Assembly (NCBI RefSeq): GCF_035083965.1
Contig: NC_089723.1
Span: 3,348,001 to 3,412,000, forward strand
Length of the DNA stretch: 64,000 nt
Reading direction: 5' to 3'
From: Branchiostoma lanceolatum
Taxonomy: Eukaryota; Chordata; Leptocardii; Amphioxiformes; Branchiostomatidae
Shown here: in pieces, positions 12,181-23,440 of the stretch
How positions within the stretch are numbered: position 1 is the stretch's first letter
How the letters are laid out: every line of letters starts with the position of its first letter
Made by a program: the position numbers and the translations under genes
The notes under the pieces: model-generated
Told to the model about the DNA's origin: nothing
The model's input: the letters and a program-made list of their open reading frames with translations, nothing else
Databases searched by the model: none

Positions 12181-12485
12181 TCCCTGTGGTGTAGTGGTCT
12201 GCGCCTTCTGCCTCTCACCACATCTGGTTCAAATCACTTGGACCAGAAGGACTGGGGTTCAAGCCCCGGGTAGGACACCTCTGGACAAGAGGCGCATTGA
12301 GTCATACCAAAGACTTTATAAAAATGATACATACTTCTGAAACAGTATGGAAGTTAAACACACTTCACTGCCAGTGGACCAGCCCCCTGCTACAGTGATT
12401 GCACCACAGTGTGGCCCAGGGCTATGAAACGGAGATGGGCACCGCCCTATACATCAATTATGGTGTGGAAGGATTTTAACTTTTA
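12181..12485 (+). mobile_element. tRNA-derived SINE, copy 2 (in the ADAM10-like gene)
   Basis: Matches the element at 2538-2835. The A-box-like stretch is 'tgtggtgtagtggtctgcg' and the B-box-like stretch is 'ggttcaagccccgg'. It lies in the opposite orientation to the host gene, in the intron before the catalytic exon. Confidence 0.85.
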
Positions 12486-12772
12486 ACTAACTGTAGTATT
12501 ATATGGGCGAAATATAAAGATACCTGTATACCATACATGTACAACAAAATAGTTATACTTGATGCATACGCGGTCCAGGCCAGACCGAGAAGACCATTGC
12601 CGAAGTCTCTGTCTGTAAACACGTACGCCAGGCAGTAGTCATCGTGGTTCGCCTCCGAGTTGATCTCCAGGAATCGCCTCAGGTCGATGTTGTCCGGTGC
12701 AAAGGGGTTGTTGCACGAGGGACCGCCTGGGTCCGAACACCCTGATGTTTCATTCACCTGAATATATATATG

Positions 12773-12843
12773 AACATATAAATCGTCAATAAATTGAAAC
12801 TGAACACACACGTAATGCGTATATCTATCTATCTATCTATCTA

Positions 12844-12901
<58 letters not shown>

Positions 12902-12916
12902 GAGAGAGAGAGAGAG

Positions 12917-13001
<85 letters not shown>

Positions 13002-13044
13002 TAGATAGATGGAATTATATATATATATAGATATATAGATATAT

Positions 13045-13079
<35 letters not shown>

Positions 13080-13104
13080 TAGATAGATAGATAGATAGAT
13101 AGAT

Positions 13105-13171
<67 letters not shown>

Positions 13172-13225
13172 TATGCACGCATTACGTGTGTGTTCAGTTT
13201 CAATTTATTGACGATTTATATGTTG
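12773..13225. repeat. Inverted 47-bp arms around a 350-bp AT/GATA microsatellite
   Basis: The left arm (12773-12819) and right arm (13179-13225) are exact reverse complements ('cgcattacgtgtgtgttcag' onward). Between them are (TA)n, (GA)n and long (GATA)n tracts. The right arm continues into the LINE coding remnant at 13225-13440, so the left arm is an inverted copy of LINE sequence. The structure begins 16 bp from the exon acceptor at 12757. Confidence 0.85.
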
Positions 13226-13632
13226 AGAATGAAATCCACTTTTTATTTGATTGTTCCTTATATAAAGATGAGCGGCAATCGTTGTTTAAGATAATAGAAT
13301 CAGACAAGAAATGTACAAAAATGTCAAAGCAGGACACTTTTATATACCTAATGTCATGTAAGAACGAACATATAATGGACAAAGTATGTAGTCATATCTC
13401 CAAATGTTTCAGAAAGAGAGAAGAAACTAATAGGTGATCTTCATTTAGTTTAGCAATAGCCCACAGTTTAGCAATAGCCCACAGTTTACATGTTTGAGTT
13501 TTTTATGTTAGTATAGCATTTAATTAACTCATGTTTTGCATTATGCTTCTTACAGGCCACATGTGGTCTTCTGTGCATTTAGCCACTCTCGTCAGGAATA
13601 TGCAATAAAGACTATTATTATTATTATTTATT
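13213..13632 (+). mobile_element. LINE 3' end with (ATT)n tail
   Basis: The forward frame encodes the typical C-terminal part of a non-LTR reverse transcriptase (ENEIHFLFDCSLYKDERQSL, then a conserved SKCFRKR end) and is followed by a short 3' untranslated part ending 'caataaagactattattatt'. It is 5'-truncated, as expected of a dead-on-arrival insertion, and antisense to the host gene. Confidence 0.75.
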
Positions 13633-13984
13633 CATTTAACCAGTATTGGCTTAGTGAAAAGCTGTAAAGCTCCTCTACTGGTTGTGACAAGGAAAGTTGA
13701 CTAAATGACTTTTGGGAAATTCCTCTTGTGCAGCCAATTTCTCAGTTGGACCATGGATGAAAGTCCCATCCTTGGGAAAACAACTGTTTCCAACTGCCTC
13801 AGAACCCAACACACTTTTCGAGAAGAATAGGGGGGTGTACTTGGCTACAAAAGCTGCTGTAGCGAAGACCAGCTTGCACTTTCAGCCACCACAAAAGTGT
13901 TTGACTTCGTCTCCAGCATTACACTTCGAGCTCGGCCTGCTTTACCTTTCTAACATACAATCATCAAAAATCATCACAATTGTT

Positions 13985-14185
13985 ACGTTGATGAACATAA
14001 GACATCCAGGTAATAAGATACGCCAAACAACAGTTACTCAAGCAACTGGATAAACAATCAGACGTTTCAGACAGCATTGTGTTGACATTGAATTGAATTG
14101 TTGATGAGGTGAAGACAATGTCAGCACAATGCTGTCTGAAACGTCTGTTTCAAAATTTTATCAAGTTACTTGGGGAACTGTTGTT
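13985..14185. mobile_element. Foldback/MITE element with both halves
   Basis: The left half ('gaacataagacatccaggta'...'actcaagcaactggataa'...'agacgtttcagacagcattg') is mirrored by the right half ('caatgctgtctgaaacgtct'...'tcaagttacttggggaac'). This is the paired form of the dispersed family whose single halves appear at 1041, 55944 and 63397. Confidence 0.7.
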
Positions 14186-15073
14186 TTGCTTATCACAGTT
14201 GTTACTTGTACTTCATTGAACTGACCTTGACTCTGCGTACAGTGAAGGTCACCCCAGTGATGCCGTTGCTGGTGGCATCCTTGAAGATGACACCCCCGTA
14301 GATGAGGTTAATGGCCTTGACGTGAGAGGAGATCTGACCGATGACGGCGTTACGGGTCTGAAAGTACTCGAAGAACTTGTGGTCCGCCTGGATGTACATC
14401 TCGCAGGAACCCTTGTCCAGAACTTCTGGTGATCCAACGGCCCTCTTCTGTCTGGAACTCTTCTCCTTTTCCCTCTTCACATCCTTGTAAAGAAGACGGT
14501 AAAATTTATCTAAAATTGTTAACTGTTTTTGCATTAACAATTTTTTTCGTAATCTTTAAAAAATTTGCATTCACAATTGTACAGATTGCTATATTCAATT
14601 TGTTACACGATGACGATAACAGCCTTTTACCTTTGGAAAATGTGATGATTAGCCTCCCACACACACTTCTGAAAATCTGTATATTTCATTTACATGTAGT
14701 ATCCTGACTGAAAAGACTTTTCAAAGTAAGGGCCAAAACATTTACATTGGAACTTTTCAGTTTGGCTGTATGCATTAATGCAACTATTCTCTTATGTTAA
14801 CATGGTACATACATTGCCACAAATATCGTTTTCAAACTAAATCAAAGATGTCGTTAATTCAGTAGTACAAGTCGATATTCTGTTGCTATTTTCTTCAGCA
14901 AAACATTGGGCGATTTGTATCTGTATCTGTATCTATATAGCCGGTATAACCGCCATTCGGCGTAACACACCAGCTTCGCAGGTACGCGGCGCGGCAGCAG
15001 CTGGTTATATTACACCGAACAACCTGTTACGCCTAACCTTCGCATATCTAATGCATGCATTGTTTAAAGATAT

Positions 15074-15262
15074 CTAATGAGGATGCTTCCACTGTACTTG
15101 ATTAAACCTCCTCGGTTGTAACGAGTTCCACTCTACGATCGTTCTAGGAAAATACGAATTTTTGAACACATCAATCCTCGGTTGGAAAGTCTGATACTTA
15201 AAGGCATGGCTATTTCTTGTCCTTTTCTGAGCTGGTATTAGGACGATGATTTGGGGACACAT
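15074..15262 (-). mobile_element. LINE reverse transcriptase C-terminal fragment
   Basis: The minus frame reads ...FKYQTFQPRIDVFKNSYFP then RTIVEWNSL, the classic terminal motif of jockey/CR1/L2-like ORF2 proteins ('FFPRTI.EWN.LP'). It ends six bases from the donor of exon 15270-15375 of the ADAM10-like gene. Confidence 0.65.
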
Positions 15263-15474
15263 CGTGTACCTTCTGTGGTGCAGATGAGGTCTTCTCTTCT
15301 ACAGCAGAGTTCTGTACTGCCTCCATCCAGTCCTGCAGCCGTTGGTTCGTCCCACACCCACCGTACGGACCATACCTATGAATAAGCATTATTCAAGAGA
15401 AAAGTTTCATCAGGTTTTAACCATAAGGATAAACATATTACTTTGCTGCATAACCTGACCTACACAATCATGTA

Positions 15475-16675
15475 GCAGTTACCCTGGGGTCCAGACTGTT
15501 TATCGGGCCTTTTAGCCGGTTCCCTTTAGCCTGTATCTTTTAGTCAGTTCGTTCGGCGGCACAGGGACCCCAGCCCGCAGAACCCTAATTAGCGCGCCCG
15601 GGGATTGACCGGTGTCACAGGGATTTCGCACCCCCCTGATTTTGAACCCCCCGGTGGGAAATCACTAGGTATCTCGCACCCCCCGGTGCGAAATCCCTAG
15701 CGATCTTGCACCCCCCAGCTAGGGATCTCGCACCCCCTCCTCGAACCCCCTAGGGATTTTGACCCCCCTCCAAATATTTCGAAAGGTGCTCTGCCTGTGC
15801 AGCAATTATATTCAAAACTGCATTTTGATATAATAAAGCCATAGTTTAACGTGGTAATCAAGAGTATTACAAGTTGCTGTGTCTGACAGAACAAACATCT
15901 AAGACTCCGGGAACCCATGCCCTGGACTAATGTAACGCTACTAATATTTCAGCACAGCGCGATGATGGTGACTCTCTGTGCACGATGATTCGTTGTAATA
16001 TTCTTCCTTTGTGCCATGAGGAATGTACGATTAGTTCATAGTTTTACTTCAATGTTCATAATTGATTTTTTAAATTATTTTAGAGACTTGAATAACATTT
16101 ATCATACAAAATTATATCACATATTGAATGGATGACGGGTGTTAAATAGGGTTAGAAAAATTTATCGAAGCCTTAATCGAAATCTTATGACATTTCTGAG
16201 TAAAAATTATTAGTTATTTAATGTTAAAAACTATGGGATAAAAAAAAATGTCGCCACCAGGATTTGAACACAAGAACCATGACTCCCAGATAGTCATTGC
16301 ACAACCCACTTCGTTACCACTTCAGTCAACAGAGCATTTGAAACGTCAGTGATAGTTACCAATCAATTTGTTAAAAAGATAGCCACTGGGAATTATGAAT
16401 GCCGTAACAGAACACATACTACACCCTGGGGGTGCGAGATCACTAGAGGGGTGCGAAATCGCTAGGGATTTCGCACCGGGTGGTGCAAATTCACTAGTGA
16501 TTTCGAACCGGGGGGTTCAAATTCACGGGGGGTACGAGATCCCTGTGACACCGGCCCTACCAAGGGGCGCGGTTCACTCCCACGGGCTACAACTCCCTGG
16601 AGCGTTGATTAAGACCGGGCGGGCAGACTGTTCTTGGGCCGCCGAAGCAAATCGCTAGCGACCCGGTATGTAACA
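15475..16675. mobile_element. Large imperfect foldback element
   Basis: Strong inner arms at 15609-15770 and 16420-16554: the left begins 'ccggtgtcacagggatttcg' and the right ends 'cgagatccctgtgacaccgg'. They are built of a repeated 'ggtgcgaaatccctagcgat' style module. Weaker similarity continues outward to about 15475 and 16675 (for example 'ttcggcggc' on both sides). The AT-rich centre has no transposase frame. Class unknown. Confidence 0.7.
16235..16335 (-). other. tRNA-related fragment
   Basis: On the minus strand there is a B-box-like 'gttcaaatcctgg', an anticodon-arm-like hairpin (tgact-loop-agtca) with T at the position before the anticodon, and partly complementary ends. The T and D arms do not pair well, so this is at best a tRNA-derived SINE head or a tRNA pseudogene. 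Confidence 0.35.
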
Positions 16676-17290
16676 GTAAGAAGCAAAGTAAGCTCCAGTC
16701 AGTATCCTGGGTCACTGAATAAACATGTTTGGTCTGAAAATGGCCACAAATGCCATAAAATCTATTCTGGATTTTTTTCCACATTTTGTTCATGTTTTCC
16801 TTTACTCGGAAATATTAAGATGATAAACACCTGTGGGGATACTTGATATCCTGGTCCATGTACATGACCGAGTGGAACCGTTGGGGTTCGTCGAAGTATC
16901 GTTCCGCCGGTTCCATGTAGTACCTGCCATGGTTCGCGTACACGAAGCCCTCAAACCTGCCATCTATGATACTACCATGGGCAACAGTGTCCGGGTAGCC
17001 TAAAGGAAATGATGATAATAATAACAATAATAACAACGTGTGTTTTTTCCAACCAGAAAACAAGGTGAAATCTTAAAAACGTTCCTCCTTCCATAGTCGT
17101 GTGTCCCTCGCTGTACATGTATCCTGCAACTTTGCACAAGCCAAGAATGCACAATAGAAAATGAATTTCATTTTTTATTTTTCTATCTATTTTAGTTTTT
17201 GCCGTGTAAAATGCCTTTCCCAAGGACATAACTCAAATTGAGCCCACACTCTTTTAATTCCGTGTTCGCCAATCTTACCATTCAGATAAC

Positions 17291-17524
17291 GACAAGACTT
17301 TTCAGGAAGGAGGACCAATCAGAACTCACCATACAGATATTAAATGACAGGGCTTTTCAGGAAGGAGGACCAATCAGAACTCACCATACAGATATTAAAT
17401 GACAGGGCTTTTCAGGGAGGAGGACCAATCAGAACTCACCATACAGATATTAAATGACAGGGCTTTTCAGGGAGGAGGACCAATCAGAACTCACCATACA
17501 GATATTAAATGACAGGGCTTTTCA
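17291..17524. repeat. 55-bp tandem repeat containing a splice donor
   Basis: Four full units start at 17291, 17346, 17401 and 17456, and a partial fifth at 17511 merges into the donor edge of exon 17531-17649. Each unit contains 'actcaccatacag', the minus-strand donor and last exon bases of that exon. Four decoy donors therefore follow the real one. Confidence 0.9.
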
Positions 17525-18341
17525 ACTCACCATACAGCCCGCCGCTGTAGATGTGGGAAGTGTCGTAGTCCTCCTCCCCGTTTTCCGTTATCAGTTTGAA
17601 GTCCGGAGAGAAGGTTGACGTGTCTCACTTCAGGCGCAAGTTGAAGTACCTGTGAAGATGTGAAGACGCTTTCCTCAGTCTGGTAGCAGGGCTCGAAATT
17701 CATTTTTGAAAACTTCCTTTTGTGCACCTCATTCATTTCACCCTCCTCCAGCAGGGTTGAATCGCTCGGTAACAAAGCCTTCAAGCATCAACCCTGCTCT
17801 TCTGACCCAGGGTTTTAACTATTGGTGAGGTTACTGACAGTTACTCTGACTTACTCATAAATAATCAATGAGCTACCCTTATTTGGCACAAACAGCCATT
17901 ATTTTGTTCTGAACCCAAAAACCCAAAGTAGCATGGTAAGACGTAACCTTATTGTCTGATAGCCTCCCAGCGACCATTGTGAATTTACACGGATGAATTT
18001 GAAGTTAAGAAGTCACCAAATTAAAACCATTGCAAACATTTGAAGATTTACAGTATTTGTCGTCATTTTTACCTACCTGCCGTGAGCATGGAACTCCAGA
18101 TGTACGAACTGCTCGTGAAGGTTGGCAGACCGTTTCGCGCGCTCGTGGCGCGAATGGAGCTCCGCCGTGTCATAGGTCAACGGCTCAAAATGGTGGATAT
18201 ACTGGTTCAACTTCCGTCCAGCTAAAACATTGGATGATAAAACATATTACAAGATTGTAAATCAATTTCTTTCAAATGTATGTTGAATATAGTTATTGGC
18301 TAGCACACAAATTTATATCTAATAATATCCACATTTAATCA

Positions 18342-18445
18342 GCTTCCGTCCAGTTAAAGCATTGAAAGATACATCATATTACAAGATTGTAAATCAATTT
18401 CTTTCAAATGTTTGTTAACTATAGTTGTTACCCAACACACAACTT
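18342..18445. repeat. Tandem copy of the acceptor edge of ADAM10-like exon 2
   Basis: 'cttccgtccagttaaagcat' at 18343 repeats 'cttccgtccagctaaaacat' at 18211, and the following roughly 90 bases of intron are also repeated with a period of about 132 bp. The copy keeps an acceptor and about ten exon bases. Confidence 0.8.
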
Positions 18446-18479
18446 AGGTTAAAACTCCACTAACTGACCAGTCTGACTG

Positions 18480-18560
18480 GTCCGGACCTTTTAGCCTAGC
18501 GGTTAGCGCGTTGAATTCCCAAGCCGTGCGGACCGGGATCGGCGTACTCGCCTCTTTGGG
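18480..18560 (+). other. tRNA-like SINE head
   Basis: 'tagcctagcggttagcgcgt' resembles a tRNA A-box and D-arm, and 'ccgggatcggcgtactc' a degraded B-box. No tRNA fold could be completed by eye. Confidence 0.35.
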
Positions 18561-19159
18561 ATTTACACTGTCTGTAATAGTAGTACAATACATGAGGCTC
18601 TTGTTGCATTTACAATGCCATGGGACAAAATAGTCAACAATTTTGGCCTGCATGCCATGACACTATTGGTGCACATGTAATATAGCGCATATTGAAATTT
18701 GTGTGTAAGCAGAGGACTCCCCTAGCTTTCTAGGAAATGTGCAGTACTCGGTGCATGACACGTGTGTATGACTAATCCTGTACAAGGCTGTGCAAGACGG
18801 CACTAGGCTCTCCATTGCCCCTGAGACTGTTACTCCTTTACTACATCCTTCACGACTAATCTTGAAGGCGTTGAGAATCGTATAAAATTGGGAACACAGT
18901 ATGTTAGACAAGACAGACTGGGATTAAGGATAGAGAGTAGAGGACATGCAGAGTGACATGGAATAAAGATCTTTCCCATCGGCCACGGCAACAACTGGAG
19001 TCTGTCTTCACTTTCCATCGGGGAACCTCTCTCTGCTATTCCTTACACATATCTCCCACTCAGGTCTCCTTTTGTGTCTTGTTGATCTTTACAGTCCCGT
19101 TCTGAGATGACAGCAAAGAAGGGAAGGGTCAAATAGCTTGTTTATGAAGACCCTCCTAA

Positions 19160-19393
19160 AGCCCCTGTCACACTTGTGCGTATATACAAGCCCGCACAAG
19201 TTGCGTATCAACATGTTTTTGGTTTAGGTTAAGTTTGCAGCCGAAGAAGTAATTTCTTTGGTTTGATAACTAGACTGCACATCGATGGGTCTAAGTAGAA
19301 AACAAATTCCTCCCCGCAAAATTTACTTAAACAAAAAAATGTTTCTGCGGAACTCATGCGCACTTGAATATACGCACAAGTGTGACAGGGCCC
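19160..19393. mobile_element. 234-bp MITE with TAA target duplication
   Basis: The left end 'agcccctgtcacacttgtgc' matches the reverse complement of the right end 'gcacaagtgtgacagggccc'. Both ends are flanked by TAA (19157-19159 and 19394-19396). A 3-bp TWA duplication suggests a PIF/Harbinger-type element. Confidence 0.65.
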
Positions 19394-19619
19394 TAATATG
19401 TATGCAAACGTCTCTTGGCTGCTAATCGGTATCGAGTTTCACAACATACGCAATGCCAACACATATCCATTAGATCTCCTTCCCACTTGATTGCAACACT
19501 TTATTCGTCGTACTTATTACTTACGTTTATGATATTGATTATTAAATTGCAACTGTTTAAAAGGGTAATATCGTCATTATTTCTTATGAATGAGATAACA
19601 TGCAATGCGTGATACTTCA

Positions 19620-19880
19620 ACTTCAACTTGTTTTACCCCCAGATAACCCCGCGAGGGGCAAAGTAGGGGGGGGGAGGAGGTCCCAGGCTAAGGCGGGCAG
19701 GCCTCCAGCCTGGCGCGGAATGACTCAACGGTGGGAGCCGTAACAACCGCGCCAGGCAGGGCGTTCCACTCTGGGATTGTGCGGGGAAGAATGAATGTTT
19801 GTAAGAGTCTGTCCGGGCGTTAAGTGGTTGAAATTTGAGCGTGTAGCTCCCCCATACTAAATGAACTTGGCTCCTAGCCA
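19620..19880 (-). mobile_element. LINE reverse transcriptase C-terminal fragment
   Basis: The minus frame reads HLVWGSYTLKFQPLNARTD, then SYKHSFFP, and shifts frame just where RTIPEW would be expected. The layout is the same as in the fragment at 15074-15262. Inactive. Confidence 0.6.
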
Positions 19881-20206
19881 TGTTTTAAATATCCAGATCC
19901 AACAGATACACCTGTGCGTGACTTCTCCTGCGCTGATAATGATTTAGTAAACAAACCGTCCGTGCCATGCATAGGTGTGCATCGAGCGAAACTGTCACGG
20001 ATCCCAGACTGCATAAACATCCGTGTAACGCACTTGTCAGGGGTTTACCAGGTTATGTTACAACATGGTTCTTGGGCTGTAATACTGTACAACGTGAATC
20101 TGTTTAAACAGACGGACAGACGGACAGACAGACAGACAGACGGACAGATATTCGCGGTGTCATGAGTTCTCGGTGGAAAAAATCAGTGCGAAAACCGCAA
20201 AAAATA

Positions 20207-20450
20207 TAGCCTCCTTCGCAGACTTCCTATAACGACGGCGCATACATTGGCCAGGTGGGCATGGTTCTCTAATGCTGCCAAGGAAGTTGTGTAGCCGAGG
20301 AACGACCGCCGTTTATAAACGGCGGTCGTTCCTCGGCTACACAACTCCCTTGGCTACACAACTCCCTTGCCGGCATTAGAGAACCTTACCCCCCCCCCCA
20401 CCTATATATAACGTTACGCCGCCGTTATAGGAAGTCTGCGAAGGAGGCTA
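20207..20450. mobile_element. Foldback element (tagcctccttcgcagacttc family)
   Basis: The outer arms are 'tagcctccttcgcagacttc' and its complement at 20431-20450. The inner part is a near-perfect palindrome around 'cgccgtttataaacggcg' at about 20317. A second, more decayed relative with the same end motif lies at 56861-57018. No clear target duplication could be fixed by eye. Confidence 0.8.
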
Positions 20451-21616
20451 GCAAAGATAAAATCACCCCGAACATTTCAAGACTTCCAGCATATAACATA
20501 ACAAGGTATAAGAGGATGTTGAATTTTTGTGTCAATTGACGATGATCATCTTCAGTACTTCTATAATTTATGATAAAATGCTAACACAATTATAACCATT
20601 TCTAGTTCTAATTATACTCTTTTTTGGTTCCTATGATATACATTGTATCAATATTACCATTGTTGCTTGAAGGACACTAGTACTTCTAAATTTTGCCTTA
20701 ATATAGATATTTAGTATCTTAGTTGTACGTAATTTGTCCTTTATGTCATTTGAAATATAGACTTAATAATCATGGCAAGTATTTAAAAGCAAAATGGAGA
20801 TCATAAAAAAGATATATAGTAAAGATTAAACCCGGATGCAACACCACAGTGTCCAAGTTTGTTCTTCTTGTTCCATACATCTCAATTTTGCGAAAACTTG
20901 TCCAAAAATATGCATTTTTGTCCCCAGAATGATAGAAAATTCCTGCGAATGCTCTGTAGAAAACGGGTAAACAAAAAAACTTGAATAACAAAATCCTTGG
21001 TATTCTTCAGATATCAACAAAAACAACGTAAGATCAGAAAGTGTAGGACCAAATCATAATGCTTGCAAAGCATTCAGGCACGATATGCAGACCTTAATGA
21101 GCTTATCAAACGCAGAGAAAATATGTATGAAAAGAAAAAGGAGTTGTGAATCACCGTTCGCTGCTGCCACCAACCCCAATACAGCCAACACGGTCAAAAC
21201 TCGGACGATCATGGTCCTTTTCCCTAAAAAGTACCCCCAAAACCGAGCCCAAAACACTTCTAGGCATCCCTCAGAAACCTTTGTAATCTAGATCGGGCAG
21301 AAATTTGGTCCAAAACCAGACTGTTACACGACAATGTCACGATTCCATCGCAGGTGTTGCACGAATTTCCGCCAGGCTTTGAGTCCCGCGGTGAAGGATC
21401 GAAAGGTGCCCCGAGCTATGGTTGAATAAACATGTTTGTCGCTGCTTGTGGAAAAACTCGATCTTCCTGTCAACAATGACGCTGTTACCTGCCAACGGTA
21501 AGTAGATCTGCGTTCCTCTTAGTTGACCCTTGACTCCCAGCTTGTTGACTGTCACGTTGCAATGGAAGCACGGTATCAACATAGACGGGTACGGGGGGAA
21601 AAGGGCGGTAAGTTAA

Positions 21617-22808
21617 GCCCCGGTCACACTAAACTCACGTCGTACCTACGATGCACGTACGATGCATTTCCCGTACAACGCAGGTAAATCGCAGGTAAAT
21701 CGCAGGTAAATCGTAGGTAAAATCAGCTATCGCAGAGCGTCGGGCCATGTTCAAAATTTCATCCAACGTCGTACGATTTTTATAGCCTCATATTTAGGCT
21801 TTATTGCGGCCTTTTTATCTCATGATGAGGTGACGAATTCATAAATTTCGACCATGTTCTGATGGTTTCAGTTACCCTGATATATTGCCGATGCTGATGC
21901 AAATTGTAACCATCATAAGACAATAGCAACCAGAAAACAGTGCGCCCGTAGAAAAGCCTGCTTCCAAGTTTAGATTTTCTACGTGTCAGGTCCAGAACCA
22001 GGCGCATATAATTGCTTTATGTCTGTATACACCTGGGTTCATAATTAGATCATACCTCAGTCCTATCCTGTCTCTATTTTCAGTTTCAGTTTTTGTTTGA
22101 CGTTTTATGCCTATTATGTGCTTTCTTTTTGATGGACAATACAACTGGCCTGTCATATTCTTTCTCTGGGCCATCCGCAAACTGTTCTCTTGGCAAACTA
22201 AAAGTAGAGACAGGATGGGACTGAGGTCTGATATAATTATGAACCCACGTGTGTATAGCCATGAAACAATCGTATGCATCACCTGCGCGCGATACTTGAT
22301 TTGACACGTGGAAAATCGTAGCCTTGAAAGCAGGCTCTTCAGCGGGCGCGCTGTACACCGGTTGCCACTGTGCTCTGGTGGCTGCACTTTTCAACAACAT
22401 CGACAATATCAGGGAAAACTGAAACCATCAGAAAACGATCGAAATGTATACATTTGTCACCTCATTGGTATAAAAAGAAGGCCGTAGTGAAGTCTGTATT
22501 GGGGGCAATAAAATCGTGCGGCGACGGAAGGAAAATTTTGAACATGTTCAAAATCATCTTTAGCTGTATTTTTCGACGTAGGACGCTCGGCGATGGCTAC
22601 TTTTACGTGCGATTTACCTGCGATTTACCTGCGATTGACCTAGGTTCACTAAAAAATCCCATCGTACGATGTACCTACGTTATATGTGACCACCACTTTG
22701 TATGTGTTAACTATTGCGCCCGGTTTTTCCCAAACGTACGACGTACGGCGCTGTCATGACGGAAGAAACCCTATCGCAGGTACGACGTGAGTTTAGTGTG
22801 ACCATAGC
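21617..22808. mobile_element. 1.2 kb TTAA-flanked foldback transposon (piggyBac-type target)
   Basis: Termini match for about 30 bp: 'ggtcacactaaactcacgtc' at the left and its complement at the right. TTAA flanks both ends (21613-21616 and 22809-22812). Inverted similarity continues inward for about 500 bp per arm, including triplicated 'aggtaaatcgc' modules and 'ctgaaaccatcagaa' against 'ctgatggtttcag', with a short loop near 22100-22200. No transposase frame. TTAA targets are typical of piggyBac-like elements; the class is inferred. Confidence 0.8.
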
Positions 22809-22814
22809 TTAAGT

Positions 22815-23245
22815 AGTGATGCGTACCTAAACCCCGGACCAGATCCGGACTGGACCTAAGGTTTAATTTCAAGTCCAAAAAAACCTAAACGTCAGGAAAC
22901 AAGTCCGGACTTTAAATCTCTCGCTTATGTATAATTATACTCCCTTTTTGTCTTTAGCCATCATAAACCTTCCTTAGATCGTGAAATTTGCAATGAAAAA
23001 AATATGAAAATATTGCTGTTTTTGTGTTTCATATAACTTTTGTGTTTACTACTGACTGTATATAATTTCGCATACATAATTTTCAAATTGCATGTAACAT
23101 ATATGCCGATTTTTGTAACAGGAAAATAATTCAGCACACATATGCCATGGGTTCAGGTCCGGAGTTATAAGTCCGGACCTGAACCTAAACCCCTGGATCT
23201 GAATCCGGACCTGAACCTGAACACGGGTTTAGGTACACACCACCA
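22815..23245. mobile_element. Inverted-repeat element, 'gtacctaaaccc' ends
   Basis: The left end 'gatgcgtacctaaaccccgg' mirrors the right end 'cgggtttaggtacacaccac', and subterminal 'tccggac' modules (agtccggact; aagtccggacctgaac) repeat on both sides. It begins only a few bases after the TTAA of the previous element, so the two are adjacent insertions. Confidence 0.55.
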
Positions 23246-23414
23246 GAAATACGCCACGGCATCATCAATGGCGAGGGCGCAAGACACAGATATCCGTGAC
23301 ACGACCCGGATCGCGGAGACGTGCGGAAATTCATACTTTAGCTCTCTATGAAACAATACTAGAGTTCCACGAACACATACATTCGCCAAACGATCAGGGC
23401 TTATTATGGACAGT

Positions 23415-23440
23415 GCCTTTATTCAAAACTTTATTCATGG
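23415..23440 (-). terminator. Candidate polyadenylation signals of the 5'-nucleotidase gene
   Basis: On the minus strand there are two AATAAA hexamers about 13 bp apart (plus-strand 'tttattcaaaactttatt'), about 640 bp past the stop codon. Position and duplication fit a polyadenylation site; there is no transcript evidence. Confidence 0.4.

Larger units (their letters stand above)
6836..21212 (-). pseudogene. ADAM10: ADAM10-like metalloprotease paralogue, catalytically dead and probably decaying
   Basis: Fourteen exons on the minus strand: 21155-21212 (start, signal peptide), 18077-18221, 17531-17649, 16831-16999, 15270-15375, 14226-14483, 12559-12757, 11769-11932, 10523-10715, 10119-10275, 9490-9601, 9051-9131, 8255-8360 and 6956-7095. 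The order follows ADAM10: prodomain (HFEPLTYD, ...[10 protein letters not shown]), furin site RQKR, metalloprotease domain ([16 protein letters not shown]), disintegrin-like ([19 protein letters not shown]), Cys-rich (CEKFDLEECTC; GTPCDDYQGYC). ADAM10 is a membrane sheddase of Notch and APP. Here the zinc motif reads [11 protein letters not shown]: the three His are kept, the catalytic Glu is Tyr. Exon 3 has an in-frame TGA (17625-17627) where family members have Arg. The boundary expected before exon 12 (9131/9132) lacks AG. No transmembrane or cytoplasmic exon is visible; reading through the last donor gives a stop at 6836. Family identity is secure; decay versus a lineage-specific soluble pseudoenzyme or an allele is open. 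Confidence 0.88.

Noticed and set aside
12837..13178. 113-codon Ser-Ile-Tyr-Leu frame
   Set aside because: Translation of a GATA/TATC microsatellite.
16235..16335. Functional tRNA gene with anticodon CTG
   Set aside because: The anticodon arm and B-box look tRNA-like, but the T and D arms do not pair; kept only as a tRNA-related fragment.
17291..17524. CRISPR-like array of 55-bp repeats
   Set aside because: Units are contiguous with no spacers, and the sequence is eukaryotic intron; it is a simple tandem duplication.
17625..17627. TGA as a selenocysteine codon
   Set aside because: The position corresponds to Arg in ADAM10 proteins, is not catalytic and is one transition from CGA; a nonsense change is simpler.
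22086..22406. Open frames of 106-133 codons inside the foldback element as a transposase
   Set aside because: They lie on the arms of the palindrome, lack any transposase motif and are mirrored on the other strand.
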